DNA from: Symbiodinium natans | Lineage: Eukaryota; Sar; Dinophyceae; Suessiales; Symbiodiniaceae | Length of the DNA: 64,000 nucleotides | Direction of reading: 5' to 3' | Assembly (NCBI GenBank): GCA_905221605.1 | Contig: CAJNDS010002855.1 | Coordinates: 195,098 to 259,097, forward strand | Shown: one piece after another, positions 1 through 9,144 of the stretch | Layout of the letters: the number at the start of each line of letters is the position of its first letter | How positions within the stretch are numbered: position 1 is the stretch's first letter | Translations under genes and position numbers: made by a program | Notes under the pieces: model-generated | Told to the model about the DNA's origin: nothing | Database searches by the model: none | What the model saw: only the letters and a program-made list of their open reading frames with translations

Positions 1-96
1 CGTGCGGACAAAGTAGCATGTGCCTGGCACATCGGCGTCGCAGGAATGAAAGGTATCGCCACATGCCGTATCTGCAACGGCTGCATCGAGATCGTT
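1..96 (-). CDS. Coding island (3' part of a minus-strand gene), Cys-containing
   Basis: The minus strand reads NDLDAAVADTACGD, then a stretch ending PGTCYFVR. It is preceded by a strong acceptor, a pyrimidine tract CTTCTCGCCCCTCTTCCAG at 97-98. The exon runs off the window. It joins in phase 0 to the island at 247-364 when the family A element between them is removed. Protein family not recognised; the cysteines suggest an extracellular protein. Confidence 0.5.
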
Positions 97-124
97 CTGG
101 AAGAGGGGCGAGAAGCCAGATTTC

Positions 125-237
125 CTAGACCCGGGAGTAACCTAGGAAAAGAAAGGGTACCCTTTTTTGGTTTTAAGGGGATTATAAGGGAACCCCAACC
201 CTAAAAAAGGGAAAAACGGGCCTACTCCCGGTCCTAG
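125..237. mobile_element. Family A TIR element inside an intron
   Basis: Inverted ends CTAGACCCGGGAGTA and TACTCCCGGTCCTAG flank about 80 bp. The same ends recur at 17471-17583 and, diverged, at 19234-19350 and 41731-41905. It fills most of the 150-nt intron 97-246 (minus: GTACAG at the donor, TTCCAG at the acceptor). Confidence 0.7.
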
Positions 238-246
238 TTTCTGTAC

Positions 247-364
247 GGCCAGTTGGGACGCCTCCCGCATCCACGCCGTGTGGTGGCGCGGGACGTTGAC
301 CACGCGGTAGAAGCCCCGAAATCGATCCACCCAGCGGGACGTGCTGCACCTCTCCAAGGCTTCC
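247..364 (-). CDS. Coding island, minus strand
   Basis: Acceptor CCTGCAG at 365-366 and donor GCC|GTACAG at 246. The frame reads SRWVDRFRGFYRVVNV and ends REASQLA; nearly every third codon position is G or C. It joins in frame to 1-96. No family recognised. Confidence 0.55.
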
Positions 365-373
365 CTGCAGGGG

Positions 374-447
374 GGTTTAGGGTTTAGGGTTTAGGGTTTA
401 GGGTTTAGGGGTTAGGGTTTAGGGGTTAGGGGTTAGGGTTTAGGGTC
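374..447 (+). repeat. TTTAGGG array
   Basis: Interstitial telomere-type repeats with a few GGGGTTAG variants, on the right flank (acceptor side) of the 247-364 island. Confidence 0.9.
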
Positions 448-478
448 TAGGCTGCCCTTGTCAGGAACTTGAAGCTTT

Positions 479-582
479 AAGGGTCCATGTACCTAAATAG
501 GGTATGCTTGGGTCGTAAAGTAGACCTCCTAGATAAGGATTTTGGGGCCCCAAGCACATACTAATTAGGTGCATGGACCCTT
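479..582. mobile_element. Family C TIR element
   Basis: Ends AAGGGTCCATGTACC and GGTGCATGGACCCTT are inverted. It lies mid-intron between a TTTAGGG array on the left and a CCCTAAA array on the right. Other copies are at 19489-19597 and, as fragments, near 3610, 11890-11976 and 13160-13206. Confidence 0.65.
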
Positions 583-736
583 AGGGGAAACAAGTTCCAC
601 AATATATGGGCATGTGAGTAAACAGTATAGGGTGTAGCGTATAGAATCGTTTACTTACAGTGGCAACCTCTATCTTATCATTCCTCCCTTATAAACCCTA
701 AACCCTAAACCCTAAGCCCTAAACCCGATCAGCAAC

Positions 737-841
737 CCAGCCGAGTTGCCGGTAGTCGTCTGGCCGATGCGGGCCACCCTCGCGCAAGATGAGGCGCGTG
801 GGCTCGGCCGGGTCGACCATGTACTGCCACTGGTTGTTCCT
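737..841 (-). CDS. Coding island, minus strand
   Basis: The frame reads NNQWQYMVDPAEPTRLILR and continues to RQLGW. The acceptor TTTTAGTAG is the terminus of the adjacent family D element. Donor GT is at 735-736, or in the following GGGTTTAGGG. Family unknown. Confidence 0.5.
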
Positions 842-941
842 CTACTAAAATTGCTTCAGAACCCCATAAAGAGAAAAACTATTCTTTCCAAAAGGGGCAA
901 TAAAGGGATTATTATGCTTTAGAATGTTCTAAGCAAATAGT
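842..941. mobile_element. Family D TIR element, candidate introner
   Basis: Ends CTACTAAAATTGCTTCAGAA and the inverse of ACTATTTGCTTAGAAC. The element spans almost exactly the gap between coding islands 737-841 and 947-1221. With a GC donor at 945-946 and acceptor TAGTAG at 842-843, the flanking frames join in phase 0. Confidence 0.6.
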
Positions 942-946
942 CCTGC

Positions 947-1221
947 ATCTCTCTGAACCATGCAATGGCTATCTGTACAGTGTACATGAGAGTACGACTG
1001 CAGTCTACGCTTATACGGTTGCAGGGCAGCTTCAAAGAATCCACTGCAGCTCAGCTGCAAGTTGTAGCGCACCTTGTCATGCTCGTTGACATCAGAGACA
1101 GGCACGCCCTCCAGCACCACACGCGGCACTGGGCCTTGGGAAGATGAAGTGCCCTCAGCAGCATCTCCCACGTCGGCAAACAGTGGCTCGATCATGAAAT
1201 CCATGGCGTCCATGTCGAGCC
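947..1221 (-). CDS. Coding island, minus strand
   Basis: The open frame contains DAMDFMIEPLFADVGDAAEG, SDVNEHDKVRYNLQL and HVHCTDSHCMVQRD. The acceptor is GGTGTAG, derived from a telomere-like repeat. An ATG lies near the acceptor (1213), so this could be a first exon. No domain recognised. Confidence 0.45.
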
Positions 1222-1579
1222 CTACACCCTAAACCCTAAACCCTAAACCCTAAACGCTAAACCCTAAACCCTACATCCTATCTAAACCCTAAACCCTAAA
1301 ATCAGGGTGTTTAGGGTTGAAGAGGGGTTGAGGTTTTAGGGCTTAGGGGTCGCAGGCCACAAGATGCAAAGATCTAAAGGTCCTCGTTGGGAAGTTATGC
1401 AGGGTTTAGGAATTCGCGTTCAGGGTTCAGCGACCCTATATTTTTGACGATAAGAGTTCATGGAGAAATGTTCGGTTATTTGGGGAGCACGTAGGTTTAG
1501 GACCCTATCTAAATATAGGTTTAGGACCCTATATAAACCCTAAACCAAGAACCCAAAACCCTAAACCCTAAGCCCTAAA

Positions 1580-1678
1580 CGAAACCTTTAAGGGCCTGGC
1601 AAGTACAGCGCCAAGGCTCGAGCACAAATCCCTCAAAAAAGGGTTGCAGCCACTTAGGGCATCCGTAAGCCGTCATAA
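1580..1678 (-). CDS. Cys-rich coding island, minus strand
   Basis: Minus frame AYGCPKWLQPFFEGFVLEPW followed by RCTCQ; donor AAAG|GTTTCG. It lies between CCCTAAA on the left and TTTAGGG on the right. The plus strand is also open, but the cysteine pattern fits neighbouring islands. Confidence 0.4.
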
Positions 1679-1785
1679 GGTTAGGGTTTAGGGTTTAGGG
1701 TTTAGGGTTTAGGGTTTAGGGTTTAGGGTTTAGGGTTCAGGGTTCAGGGTTCAGGGTTTAGGGTTTAGGGTTTAGGGTTTAAGGT
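1679..1785 (+). repeat. TTTAGGG array
   Basis: About 15 units, with a block of TTCAGGG variants in the middle. Confidence 0.9.
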
Positions 1786-2105
1786 CGGGCCCAGCTTTGG
1801 CATAGTTCAGAGTATGTCTTCGTTTCTTCGGCCTAAAATCAGGCCTCGGAGGTTTAGGGGCTTTAAGGTCAGCCCTCTAGACCCCGTCAGCTCAAACAGG
1901 CTCAAGGCAACAGCCCAAACAGGGCCGAACCTCTGAGCCCCGAAGAGAAGCTTTGCAAGACCTGAACGCCCTAAACCCCACAACAAGCCCTTCCCACACC
2001 TCCCATGTAAAACCTGTTAGAGTTAGAACCAAAAGAAAAAATCAACCCTAAACCCCAAACCCTAAACCCTAAACCGTCAACCCTCAACCCTAAACCCGAA
2101 CTTCC

Positions 2106-2189
2106 CCCCCCCCCAACACCACCTCCGCTGAGACTGGACCGGGGATGACCGCCGCGCGGGAGATGGCGATGGTGCCCACCTTTGAACTC
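2106..2189 (-). CDS. Coding island, minus strand
   Basis: Frame SSKVGTIAISRAAVIPGPVS then AEVV. The acceptor is GGGTTTAG|G, supplied by a telomere-type unit; candidate donor GAG|GTGGTG. Confidence 0.4.
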
Positions 2190-2400
2190 CTAAACCCTAA
2201 ACCCTCAAGACCCAATAGATAGAAATTGCAGATATCTTTGTGAGTTTCCCAAGATATCTGTCCAATTTTCTAAACAGCCGACATGCCGAGTTGGAGTAAA
2301 TGAATCAAAAGAGCCTTTGGGAGGCTACTAAAGGCCCAAGCAGGACACAAAACCCTAAACCCTAAACCCTACCTAAACCCTAAACCCTAAACCCTAAACC

Positions 2401-2447
2401 CTTTCCCGCCAGTTTCAGAAGCCGAAAGGAAGCCGCCCCGGGGATGA
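2401..2447 (-). CDS. Short coding island, minus strand
   Basis: Frame FIPGAASFRLLKLAGKG, with donor AAAGG|GTTTAGGG formed by the telomere-type repeat. A poly-G run (2448-2466) follows on the right; the acceptor is not clear. Confidence 0.35.
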
Positions 2448-2885
2448 AGGGGGGGGGGGGGGGGGGCAGGGAGCCAAAAACGACAAATAGCTCTGAACAA
2501 GCAGGCCTTGAACATTTTGACCTTCAAGCTTGCGTGATTCCAGCGTCAAACTTCGGAATTTTCCGGAGTCCGGCTTTCTAGTGCGCCTTAGTGTACTGTT
2601 TCATTTCGGTTACCCGCATTAATCCGCAGCCCCCATGACTAGGGAGCCGAAAAAAGCCTGGAAAGCTTAGACCCCTCGAGCTGCAAGGCTTCCACTCAAC
2701 CCTCGACCCCTGCCCTACCCCCAGCCCCCGTTCCCGCAAAAGGAGAGGGAAGGGCCCCTGCATACTAAAGCGGTGGAAACCCTAAACCCTAAACCCTAAA
2801 CCCCAAAGCCCAAACCCTAAACCCCTACACCCAAGGCCCCAAGCTGGGGTTTAGGGTTCAAGGATTAGAGGGAGGGGGAGGGGCG

Positions 2886-2993
2886 CCTTCAACCAATTCG
2901 ATGCGGTCTGGCAGGCGCCGTCGCAGTAGCAAACGTCGAATGTGCGCGTTTCGGACAGCTCATGGGCCTCATAGCTCACGATTCTTCGGTGCA
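2886..2993 (-). CDS. Cys-rich coding island, minus strand
   Basis: Frame LHRRIVSYEAHELSETR then TFDVCYCDGACQTASNWLK; GC-type donor AAG|GCGCCC. The C-C-C spacing suggests an extracellular Cys-rich module. Confidence 0.55.
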
Positions 2994-3170
2994 GGGTTTA
3001 GGGTTAGGGTTCAGGGTTTAGGGTTTAGGGTTCAGGGGTAGGGTTTAGGGTTTAGTGTTTTAGGGCTTAACCTGATAACTTTGCAAGTTTGCGGGTTTCG
3101 GGTTTTTGGTATTAGGGGCTCAAAGCAGTTTGAGGGGGACAGGAATTGAACCTTCTAAGGGTTCTTATAA

Positions 3171-3285
3171 CTACTATTTGCTTAAGAACCCCCCCAATTT
3201 TAAAAAAATAAAAATAATCCCTGTATTACCCTTCATAAGGAAGAATATTTCTATTTTTTTCGGGGGGCTCTTAAGCAATTCGTAG
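3171..3285. mobile_element. Family D TIR element
   Basis: Terminal CTACTATTTGCTTAAGAAC is matched by inverted GTTCTTAAGCAAATAGTAG-like sequence ending in AATTCGTAG. Its interior, with CCCTTCATAAGGAAGAATAT, matches the copy at 59690-59764. Confidence 0.65.
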
Positions 3286-3361
3286 ATGAGGGTTTAGGGT
3301 TTGGGGTTTGGGGGTTGGGGTTTGGGGTTTTGGGGCTTGGGGAAGGTGGGAAACGTAACCC

Positions 3362-3424
3362 TGAAAGCTCGTAGTACTTCGTGCTTCTGCTTCTCAGGTA
3401 GGGTGATAAATGGAGCGAGGCTGG
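3362..3424 (-). CDS. Short coding island, minus strand
   Basis: Acceptor TATTCTTCCCCAG, frame LAPFITLPEKQKHEVLRAF, donor CAGG|GTTACG. The region 3440-3910 to the right holds decayed telomere repeats and a diverged element. A 93-codon plus ORF there (3528-3809) has no supporting feature. Confidence 0.45.
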
Positions 3425-3954
3425 GGAAGAATATAACATGTAAGGTTAGGCTTTAGGGTTTAGGGTTGCAGGTTGAGGGGTGCTTTAGGTTTTTGTTGCT
3501 GGCAACCCCCGCCCAAAAAGACGCACCATGGAGTCGCCAACATGTCTAAGTGAGCCGTACCCGTCGCTATATATGTACACAAACAAATTTATACAAAGCT
3601 TGCCTCCTATAGGTGCATGGACGCTTTGGGAATGTCTCCGTCCTAAACCCTACCTTGAACCCAGTAGGCCTTCCGTTTTTGGAAAGGCATCGGTTTATCA
3701 TGCAAATACGCCCCTTCTTCTGAAATACACCCCTTTCTGGGAAATTCAGGTTTTCAGGAATTTAAGCCTTTTAGAGTTAGAGACTTGGGTGCAACAACAA
3801 TTCACATGAAGTACCCTCGGAATCCCTGGAGCATGGGCTATCACAATAAGAAACCCCCACCCATAGAAACAGCTCTAGAATCCAGCACACTAACTTCCGG
3901 CTAGCTCGTGTGAGTATGTTAACACTGGAAACAGACCTGCGCATCACACCTGTG

Positions 3955-4257
3955 TGTACATATGTTCTTTACATCGGCGTGCCAGGCTAGAGACTGCTGT
4001 TCAGCCTGGCCAATCTTGAACAGCTTTCGATGTCCACGCTGACACTTCAACGCAGGCAGGAGAACATCTTTGTTGTGGATTGCCTCCTTGGTAACCACAG
4101 CTGGGATGCTGGTATCCACTCCCTGGAAGATGGATCCAGTGTCCCGGATTCTCGTCCGAAGTTCCGGAACGGCATCCCAAGACTTCGCAAGCCCCTGCAA
4201 CGAAGGCACCATGGCCACAGTGCCACAGTACAAATATTTGCAGCACACACTACAGTG
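3955..4257 (-). CDS. Longer coding island, minus strand
   Basis: The frame contains CGTVAMVPSLQGLAKSWDAV, RTRIRDTGSIFQGVDTSIPA and KCQRGHRKLFKIGQAEQQS. Several overlapping ORFs exist on both strands; this one has the most protein-like composition. Acceptor CACTGTAG near 4258. Function unknown. Confidence 0.45.
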
Positions 4258-4929
4258 GCCTTGAGCACTTCACACCCACACACGGGGCTGCATTTGAGTT
4301 TATGCAGGCGTATGGTGAAATTGCACATTTCCGATCCAGAATGTTCAGTACTGCGTTCCTTTTCTGAAGTTTGAATGCGGATTCTGCCGTTCTGAGGCCC
4401 GAACCCGCTGATGGAGCTGGGACCACCGAAGAAAAAGCGCTACAAGGGCATGGAGCCAGGTGTACATTTCGGCTGATGTTCAGCTATGAAGGAACATCAG
4501 GCTAGTTCGAATCTCCACACCTCAAGAAATAGGCCCTTTTCACAGATACGCCCCTTTCCTCTGACATGTGGGTTTTGTGAGCACAATCTAGGTTTCTCGC
4601 AAGAGGCATGCTTTTTCGGGGGCCAAGGTAAACCCTAAACTCTGGCCCTAAACCCATCATCGGGCTACAACTAGCCTGAACCGTCAAGCAGGGTTTTGGG
4701 TTTTGGGGGAGTTCAGGAGCCCAGGCACTCGAGGTTGTAACTCTTCAAGTAGATTTCGAGGCAGGGTTTAGGGCCTGAAGGTTAGGGCTTAGTTCGGGAT
4801 ATTGCTAAAGAGGTGCACGGTGTTTTTGGGGTTTACCTCCCCAAACCCCGAACCTTAAACCCCCAAACCTTAAACCTTACACCCCAAAATCCCAAAACCC
4901 CGAACCCGAACTCTAAACCCTAAACCCTA

Positions 4930-5016
4930 CTTGAGCCGAGCCACGATCTTGTTGTCCATTTTCAGTTCCAAGAAGTACCTCAAAACCAGTGAGAAGCTGT
5001 AGAGACTCTTTTGCGG
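4930..5016 (-). CDS. Coding island, minus strand
   Basis: Acceptor CTCTACAG, then FSLVLRYFLELKMDNKIV and ARLK, then TAG within AAGTAGGGTTTAGGG. The TAG may be a real stop or part of the following intron. Flanks are CCCTAAA left and TTTAGGG right. Confidence 0.5.
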
Positions 5017-5044
5017 TTTAGGGCTTAGGGTTTAAGTTACATCC

Positions 5045-5212
5045 TCCCTTCATATATGGGCCCTTATAAGGGTACCCCCGGCCCCCCCCCCCCCCCCCTC
5101 CCCCCCCCAAAAAAAAAAAATAAAAAAAAATATATATATATATATCCATAAAACCGGAGGGCCCAGACTTCAGAACCCTTTAAGGAAGGCAAGGGGCCAT
5201 CTTAAGGGACCA
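5045..5212. mobile_element. Family E element
   Basis: It shares GGGCCCTTATAAGGGTACCC, CAGAACCCTTTAAGGA and the closing TTAAGGGACCAT with 40755-40892. The interior holds a poly-C/poly-A/(TA)n tract. Confidence 0.5.
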
Positions 5213-5226
5213 TATAATAAGTTTTT

Positions 5227-5311
5227 TAAACCCTAAACCCTAAACCCTAAACCCTAAACCCTAAACCCTAAACCCTAAACCCTAAACCCTAAACCCTAAA
5301 CCCTAAACCCT
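5227..5311 (-). repeat. CCCTAAA array
   Basis: Perfect interstitial array of about 12 units. Confidence 0.95.
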
Positions 5312-5649
5312 GCGAAGCCCAAGCCCTAGAGTCGGGAGTCCTTCTTCCGGAGGGTTCTCAAGGTGTATTGAGGGTTCTTAAGCGCTTTAGGACTTCGTTT
5401 GGGGAGGGTTCTTAAGGACTTGTTTCAGGGTGGTTTAGGGCTTTAGGATTTTTTTCGGTCAAGGCATACAGGGTTTGGGGATTTGGGCGTCTTTGTTTCT
5501 AAGGGTTGTAGACCCCGCGCCCGAAGCAATGGCCCTGCAACCCGAAACACTACAGTGGGAGCCCAATGCGGGTTGAGGGTTTGGGATTTATGTGTACCTG
5601 AAACCCTACAAGCCGCAAACCCTGAACCCTAAACCCTAAACCCCAAGCC

Positions 5650-5712
5650 CTTGTTTCCTGGGCAGCTGCAGGGAGTGCCAGGGTCTTCCGAACCCAGGGA
5701 TTTGTTTTGCGG
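5650..5712 (-). CDS. Cys-containing micro-exon, minus strand
   Basis: Acceptor GGAACCTTCAG, 21 codons reading PQNKSLGSEDPGTPCSCPGN then K, and GC-type or telomere-type donor AAG|GGCTTGGGGTTTAGG. Consistent with a mosaic Cys-rich protein. Confidence 0.5.
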
Positions 5713-6088
5713 CTGAAGGTTCCTAATGTTTAGAGCTTGGTTTCGGGTTTAGGGTTTAGGGTCTAGGGTCTAGGGACTAGGGTTTGCGGCTATACCGAAC
5801 TAACCCTGGGGTCCTACACCTGGGGTCCGGTGGTTTTTGCTTGTGGTTTGGGGGCTTTCTCTTGCTGTGCTGACCATGGGGACCTGTGGACGGAGTTGAG
5901 GGTTTAGGGATTAGGGCTTTGAGAACCTCGTTTTGTGGGAGTCTTACGTAACCTACCAAAAAAGGCATGGGGTTCTTACCATATACTGGAAATAAACCTA
6001 GACCCAAAACCCAAAACCCAAAACCCTAAACCCAAAACCCTAAACCCTAAACCCTGAACCCTAAACCCTAAATCCCTAAACCCTAATA

Positions 6089-6158
6089 GACAGTATCGTG
6101 GAGGCGCTAGATGTACTAGGCTAAGCCCTCTGGCTGCAGCAATTGGAATCTCGAGAAG
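6089..6158 (-). CDS. Micro-exon, minus strand
   Basis: Acceptor TTTGCTGTGGCAG, frame LLEIPIAAARGLSLVHLAPP, donor ATTAGG|GTTTAGGG from the repeat. Flanks are CCCTAAA left, TTTAGGG right. Confidence 0.45.
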
Positions 6159-6283
6159 CTGCCACAGCAAAGCTCGGGTTTAGGGTTTAGGGTTTAGGCT
6201 CCCTAGACCCTAAACCCTAAACCCTAAACCCTAAACCCTATGCCCTATGCACCCTGAGCCCTCAGCCCAAAAAGCTTAAACAC

Positions 6284-6385
6284 TGCGAGTTGCTTCTCAT
6301 CCTCGAAGGTCCCGCCGTTCAGCGCGGCGCTGCAAGTTGTGGGTGTCACCTCCACGTGCCATGCGTGCTTGGCACAGCCCAAGCC
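6284..6385 (-). CDS. Coding island, minus strand
   Basis: Acceptor GGCTCTCTAG, frame GCAKHAWHVEVTPTTCSAAL then NGGTFEDEKQLA, donor GCA|GTGTTT. Cysteines again suggest a secreted protein. Confidence 0.55.
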
Positions 6386-6656
6386 CTAGAGAGCCTCATA
6401 CCGGGTTTAGGGTTTAGGGTTTAGGGTTTAGGCTTTAGGGTTTAGGGTTTAGGGCTTAAGGTTTAGGGCTCGTAGCCTTATTCCTTGAAGCGGAGCACTA
6501 CGACTACATCTTAGCACTACATAGGGATCCTTGTGATGAGTTGGGGAAACGTTCCTCAAACCCTAAACCCTAAACCCTAAACCCTAAACCCTAAACCCTA
6601 AAATACCAAACCCTAAGCCCTAAACCCTAAACCCTATGGGGGGGGGGGGGGCTCTC

Positions 6657-6722
6657 TGGGAGCTGGGACATCCTGGGCTTCGTGAAGAAGAAGCAACAGT
6701 AGAGGTCACTAGAGCTCCGTTT
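6657..6722 (-). CDS. Micro-exon downstream of a family F intron, minus strand
   Basis: Frame (R)NGALVTSTVASSSRSPGCPS. It begins directly after acceptor AAGTAG of the family F element and is in frame with 6859-6918 once that element is removed. Confidence 0.5.
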
Positions 6723-6868
6723 CTACTTGGAGGTTCAGGGTCCTTATTATAACCCAATAAGAACTCTACTTCTAACACAATTATAACCAGACTAGGGCAT
6801 TTAAGGGGCTCATAAGCGGGTTAGAAGTAGCTGTAATTGGTTTAGAAGTACCGTGAACCTCCAAGTAG
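6723..6868. mobile_element. Family F TIR element acting as an intron
   Basis: Perfect inverted termini CTACTTGGAGGTTCA / TGAACCTCCAAGTAG. On the minus strand GGAG|GTTCAC gives a donor (6857-6858) and CCAAGTAG| an acceptor (6723-6724), a 136-nt intron. Removing it joins CCA ACA TGC TCT ACT TGG AG with A AAC GGA and keeps the frame open. Related copies: 16394-16580 and 57105-57220. Confidence 0.7.
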
Positions 6869-6918
6869 AGCATGTTGGCACCAGGAGTCCCTCAAACGCA
6901 TCTGTCGCTGGGCACGCC
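6859..6918 (-). CDS. Micro-exon upstream of a family F intron, minus strand
   Basis: Frame SACPATDAFEGLLVPTCSTW ending at GGAG|GTTCAC. The upstream acceptor is not obvious. Confidence 0.45.
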
Positions 6919-7002
6919 GATTGTTTTACCCTAAACCGACCCTAAACCTTAAACCCAAACCCTATAAACCCTAAACCCTCAACCCTAAACCCCAAACCCT
7001 AA

Positions 7003-7073
7003 GCTGGTTCGAGGTGGGCAGTGTGGAGCTTGAGACACATCAAATGCCAGAGCGCAATGCGACTTCGCATCAT
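7003..7073 (+). CDS. Micro-exon, probably plus strand
   Basis: Frame WFEVGSVELETHQMPERNAT then SHH, ending at a consensus donor CAT|GTAAGA that is the edge of a family B element. The minus strand is also open (SHCALAFDVSQAPHCPPRTS), so strand is uncertain. Confidence 0.35.
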
Positions 7074-7075
7074 GT

Positions 7076-7146
7076 AAGATAGGGGTCGGAATAATTACGA
7101 ATAATATTCCCTATGGTCACTGTATAAGAATACTATAATTACCCCC

Positions 7147-7177
<31 letters not shown>

Positions 7178-7226
7178 AAAAAAAAAAAAAAAACAACTAT
7201 TGTAATTCTTCAGGCCCATATAGTAA
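7076..7226. mobile_element. Family B TIR element
   Basis: Begins ATAGGGGTCGGAATAATTA. The same element lies in opposite orientation at 8971-9083. It contains a poly-C run then a poly-A run (7142-7192). Confidence 0.65.
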
Positions 7227-7523
7227 GGATGTTGGCTCATCAAAGAAACACTCCAAACCACAATCCCTGACTATAAGCCAGCTTCAAAAACCTTGAACTC
7301 CTACCCCCAAAAAACCCCTGAGCATGACTCTTCAACCCTAGCACCCCTACCAAACCTAGAGCCCCTGAAAGCCCCTAAAACCCTACAAACCCCTATAAGC
7401 CCATAAACGCTTTCAAGTTTAGGGTTTAGGGTTTAGGGTTTAGGGTAAAGCCTTAAGACCCGAGACAAAGCCTAAAGACCCTACTCCCCAACACCCGCTG
7501 AACCCTTAACAACACTATGAACC

Positions 7524-7597
7524 CTCTTTACCTGCAGTTTTATGGGTTATACCTACTTTTTGAGGGTACTTACTACGAAACTGCAGGTTAAAAAGAG
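7524..7597. mobile_element. Family G hairpin element
   Basis: CTCTTTACCTGCAGTTT pairs with AAACTGCAGGTTAAAAAGAG around a short loop. Mid-intron position between TTTAGGG (left) and CCCTAAA (right). 7230-7410 holds only repeat-like sequence. Confidence 0.55.
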
Positions 7598-7705
7598 TCC
7601 CAGGTATGAACCACTACACCCTAAACCCTAAGCCCTAAACCCTACACCCTAAAACCCTAAACCCTCTGAACCCTCTGAACCCTCTGAACCCTCAAGCCTC
7701 TCAGC

Positions 7706-7767
7706 CCTTTGGCGGGTGTTGTCGGGGGATGTCTCGGCTCCCCGACGCAGTTTACCGGCAGCAGGTA
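7706..7767 (+). CDS. Micro-exon, strand uncertain
   Basis: Plus: acceptor AAGCCTCTCAG, frame LAGVVGGCLGSPTQFTGS, donor AGCAG|GTAGCT. Minus: a longer open frame MSYQVVQLPAAGKLRRGAET. Both are plausible. Confidence 0.35.
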
Positions 7768-8108
7768 GCTGGACGACCTGGTAACTCATGGGGAGTAGAA
7801 TTTAGGGTTTAGGGTTTAGGGTTTAGGGTTTGGGGTTTAGGGCCGTTTAGGGCTACTTGGACTTGGAAGCCCTTCAACTTAGCAAGTAGGGGTTAGTAAG
7901 TCGGGTTCTGGGGATTGTTAAATCAGGTTTCTGAGGGGTACTAAGAGCCTAGGGTTTCGGGGTTTAGGGTTTAGGGAACTTGGGTTTAGGTGTAGGGAAT
8001 TTGGGTTTAGGGTTTAAAGAACTTGGGTTTAGGGTTTAGGGGTTTAGGGCACAGGGAAATTTGGGGTTCGGGTGTCGGGGTTTAGGGTTTAACTAGGGAG
8101 TTGAGGGT

Positions 8109-8240
8109 TTCGGGGGTTTGGGCTTCTGGACACTCAGCACAGTGCTTATGTCCTTGGCCAGAATGCCCGAAAACCCTTTAGTCAAAGAATTTACCCCGAG
8201 CCATCTTCGGACCATCAATGGCGACTTAGTTGCGGAATGT
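8109..8240 (-). CDS. Coding island, strand uncertain
   Basis: Minus frame MVRRWLGVNSLTKGFSGILA then KDISTVLSVQKP. Plus alternative: acceptor TTGGCCAG, MPENPLVKEFTPSHLRTING, donor TTG|GTTTAGGG. Confidence 0.4.
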
Positions 8241-8299
8241 TCCTTGGTTTAGGGTTTAGGGTTGAGGGTTTAGGGTTTAGGCTTTAGGGTTTAGGGTTT

Positions 8300-8613
8300 G
8301 GGCGTTAGCCAAGCCCAAGCCAGGCCTAACCTGGGTGCCCAAAAACAACGGACCATGAGACGAGAGCACCGACCCAAGAACATCACTACTCCTTCTGAAT
8401 CCGGAAGCCCATTGCAAAAGCCACAGGCAAAACTGACCGAGTTTGCAACACGTGCACAGAAGATGCACGGACCACTAGCATCTGTCGATGGTAACCCAGC
8501 CTGGGTTCTTTATCGGGTTGCCGCGCAAGCCCTTTCCGCTCCGAGCTTCCTTCTCACACGCCGGGCCTGGAGAACGATACGAAGCTCCTGCTGTGGCAAG
8601 GCAAAGTGCAAGG
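8300..8613 (+). CDS. Longer coding island, probably plus strand
   Basis: Open plus frame of about 100 codons, including KNITTPSESGSPLQKPQA and KLTEFATRAQKMHGPLASVD, ending CCGKAKCK at GGGTTTAGGG. Part of the minus strand is open with a good acceptor TTGCCACAG, so the strand is not settled. Confidence 0.4.
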
Positions 8614-8665
8614 GTTTAGGGTTTAGGGTTTAGGGTTTAGGGTTTAGGGTTTAGGGTTAGGGGCT

Positions 8666-8785
8666 GCGCGGTCGCATTGTGAGAGCTTTCACGCGTCTCA
8701 GTTGTGCCACGTAGTGCGTGGACAATCTCAGTGACGAAGCCACGCATTTCGTACAGGTTTACTCCATGAGGTCCCGAGTCCTCCC
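8666..8785 (-). CDS. Coding island, minus strand
   Basis: Acceptor GTGAATTTAG, then EDSGPHGVNLYEMRGFVTEI and VHALRGTTETRESSHNATA. The plus strand is broken by stops. The flanks are reversed (TTTAGGG left, CCCTAAA right), an exception to the usual pattern. Confidence 0.55.
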
Positions 8786-8970
8786 TAAATTCACAACCCT
8801 GAACCCCAGACCTAAACCCTAAACCCCAAAACCTAAACCCTCAACTTTAAACTCAAATGCCCTAAACCCTAAAGCCCTCAATCGTAAACCCTAAACCCTA
8901 TGAGCCCTCAACCCCAAACCCTACACCCTCAACCCCAATCCCAAGACCCCTAAACCCTCGAAGCCCTGTA

Positions 8971-9083
8971 CTATACGGGCCTTGATAATTAGAATAGGGT
9001 TTTGGGGTTATTGTAGTGCAGTTAAAATATACAAAAAGATCATAAGGGCATACAGTTAACTAGTGATTATTCCGACCCCTATA
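8971..9083. mobile_element. Family B TIR element (inverted copy)
   Basis: Ends with TGATTATTCCGACCCCTAT, the inverse of the start of the 7076-7226 copy; the other end, TACTATACGGGCCT, matches too. A fragment with ATTCCGACCCCTAT lies near 16976-17036. Confidence 0.65.
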
Positions 9084-9144
9084 TTGGGCCATAAACCCTA
9101 AACCCTAAACTAAACCCTAAACCCTAAACCCTACACCCTCTAAG

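Noticed and set aside
1679-1785. TTTAGGG arrays as a true chromosome end
   Set aside because: Arrays occur throughout the window in both orientations between genes and elements, so they are interstitial.
4001-4374. Three further ORFs over 4.0-4.37 kb
   Set aside because: Overlapping shadows of the minus-strand island at 3955-4257.
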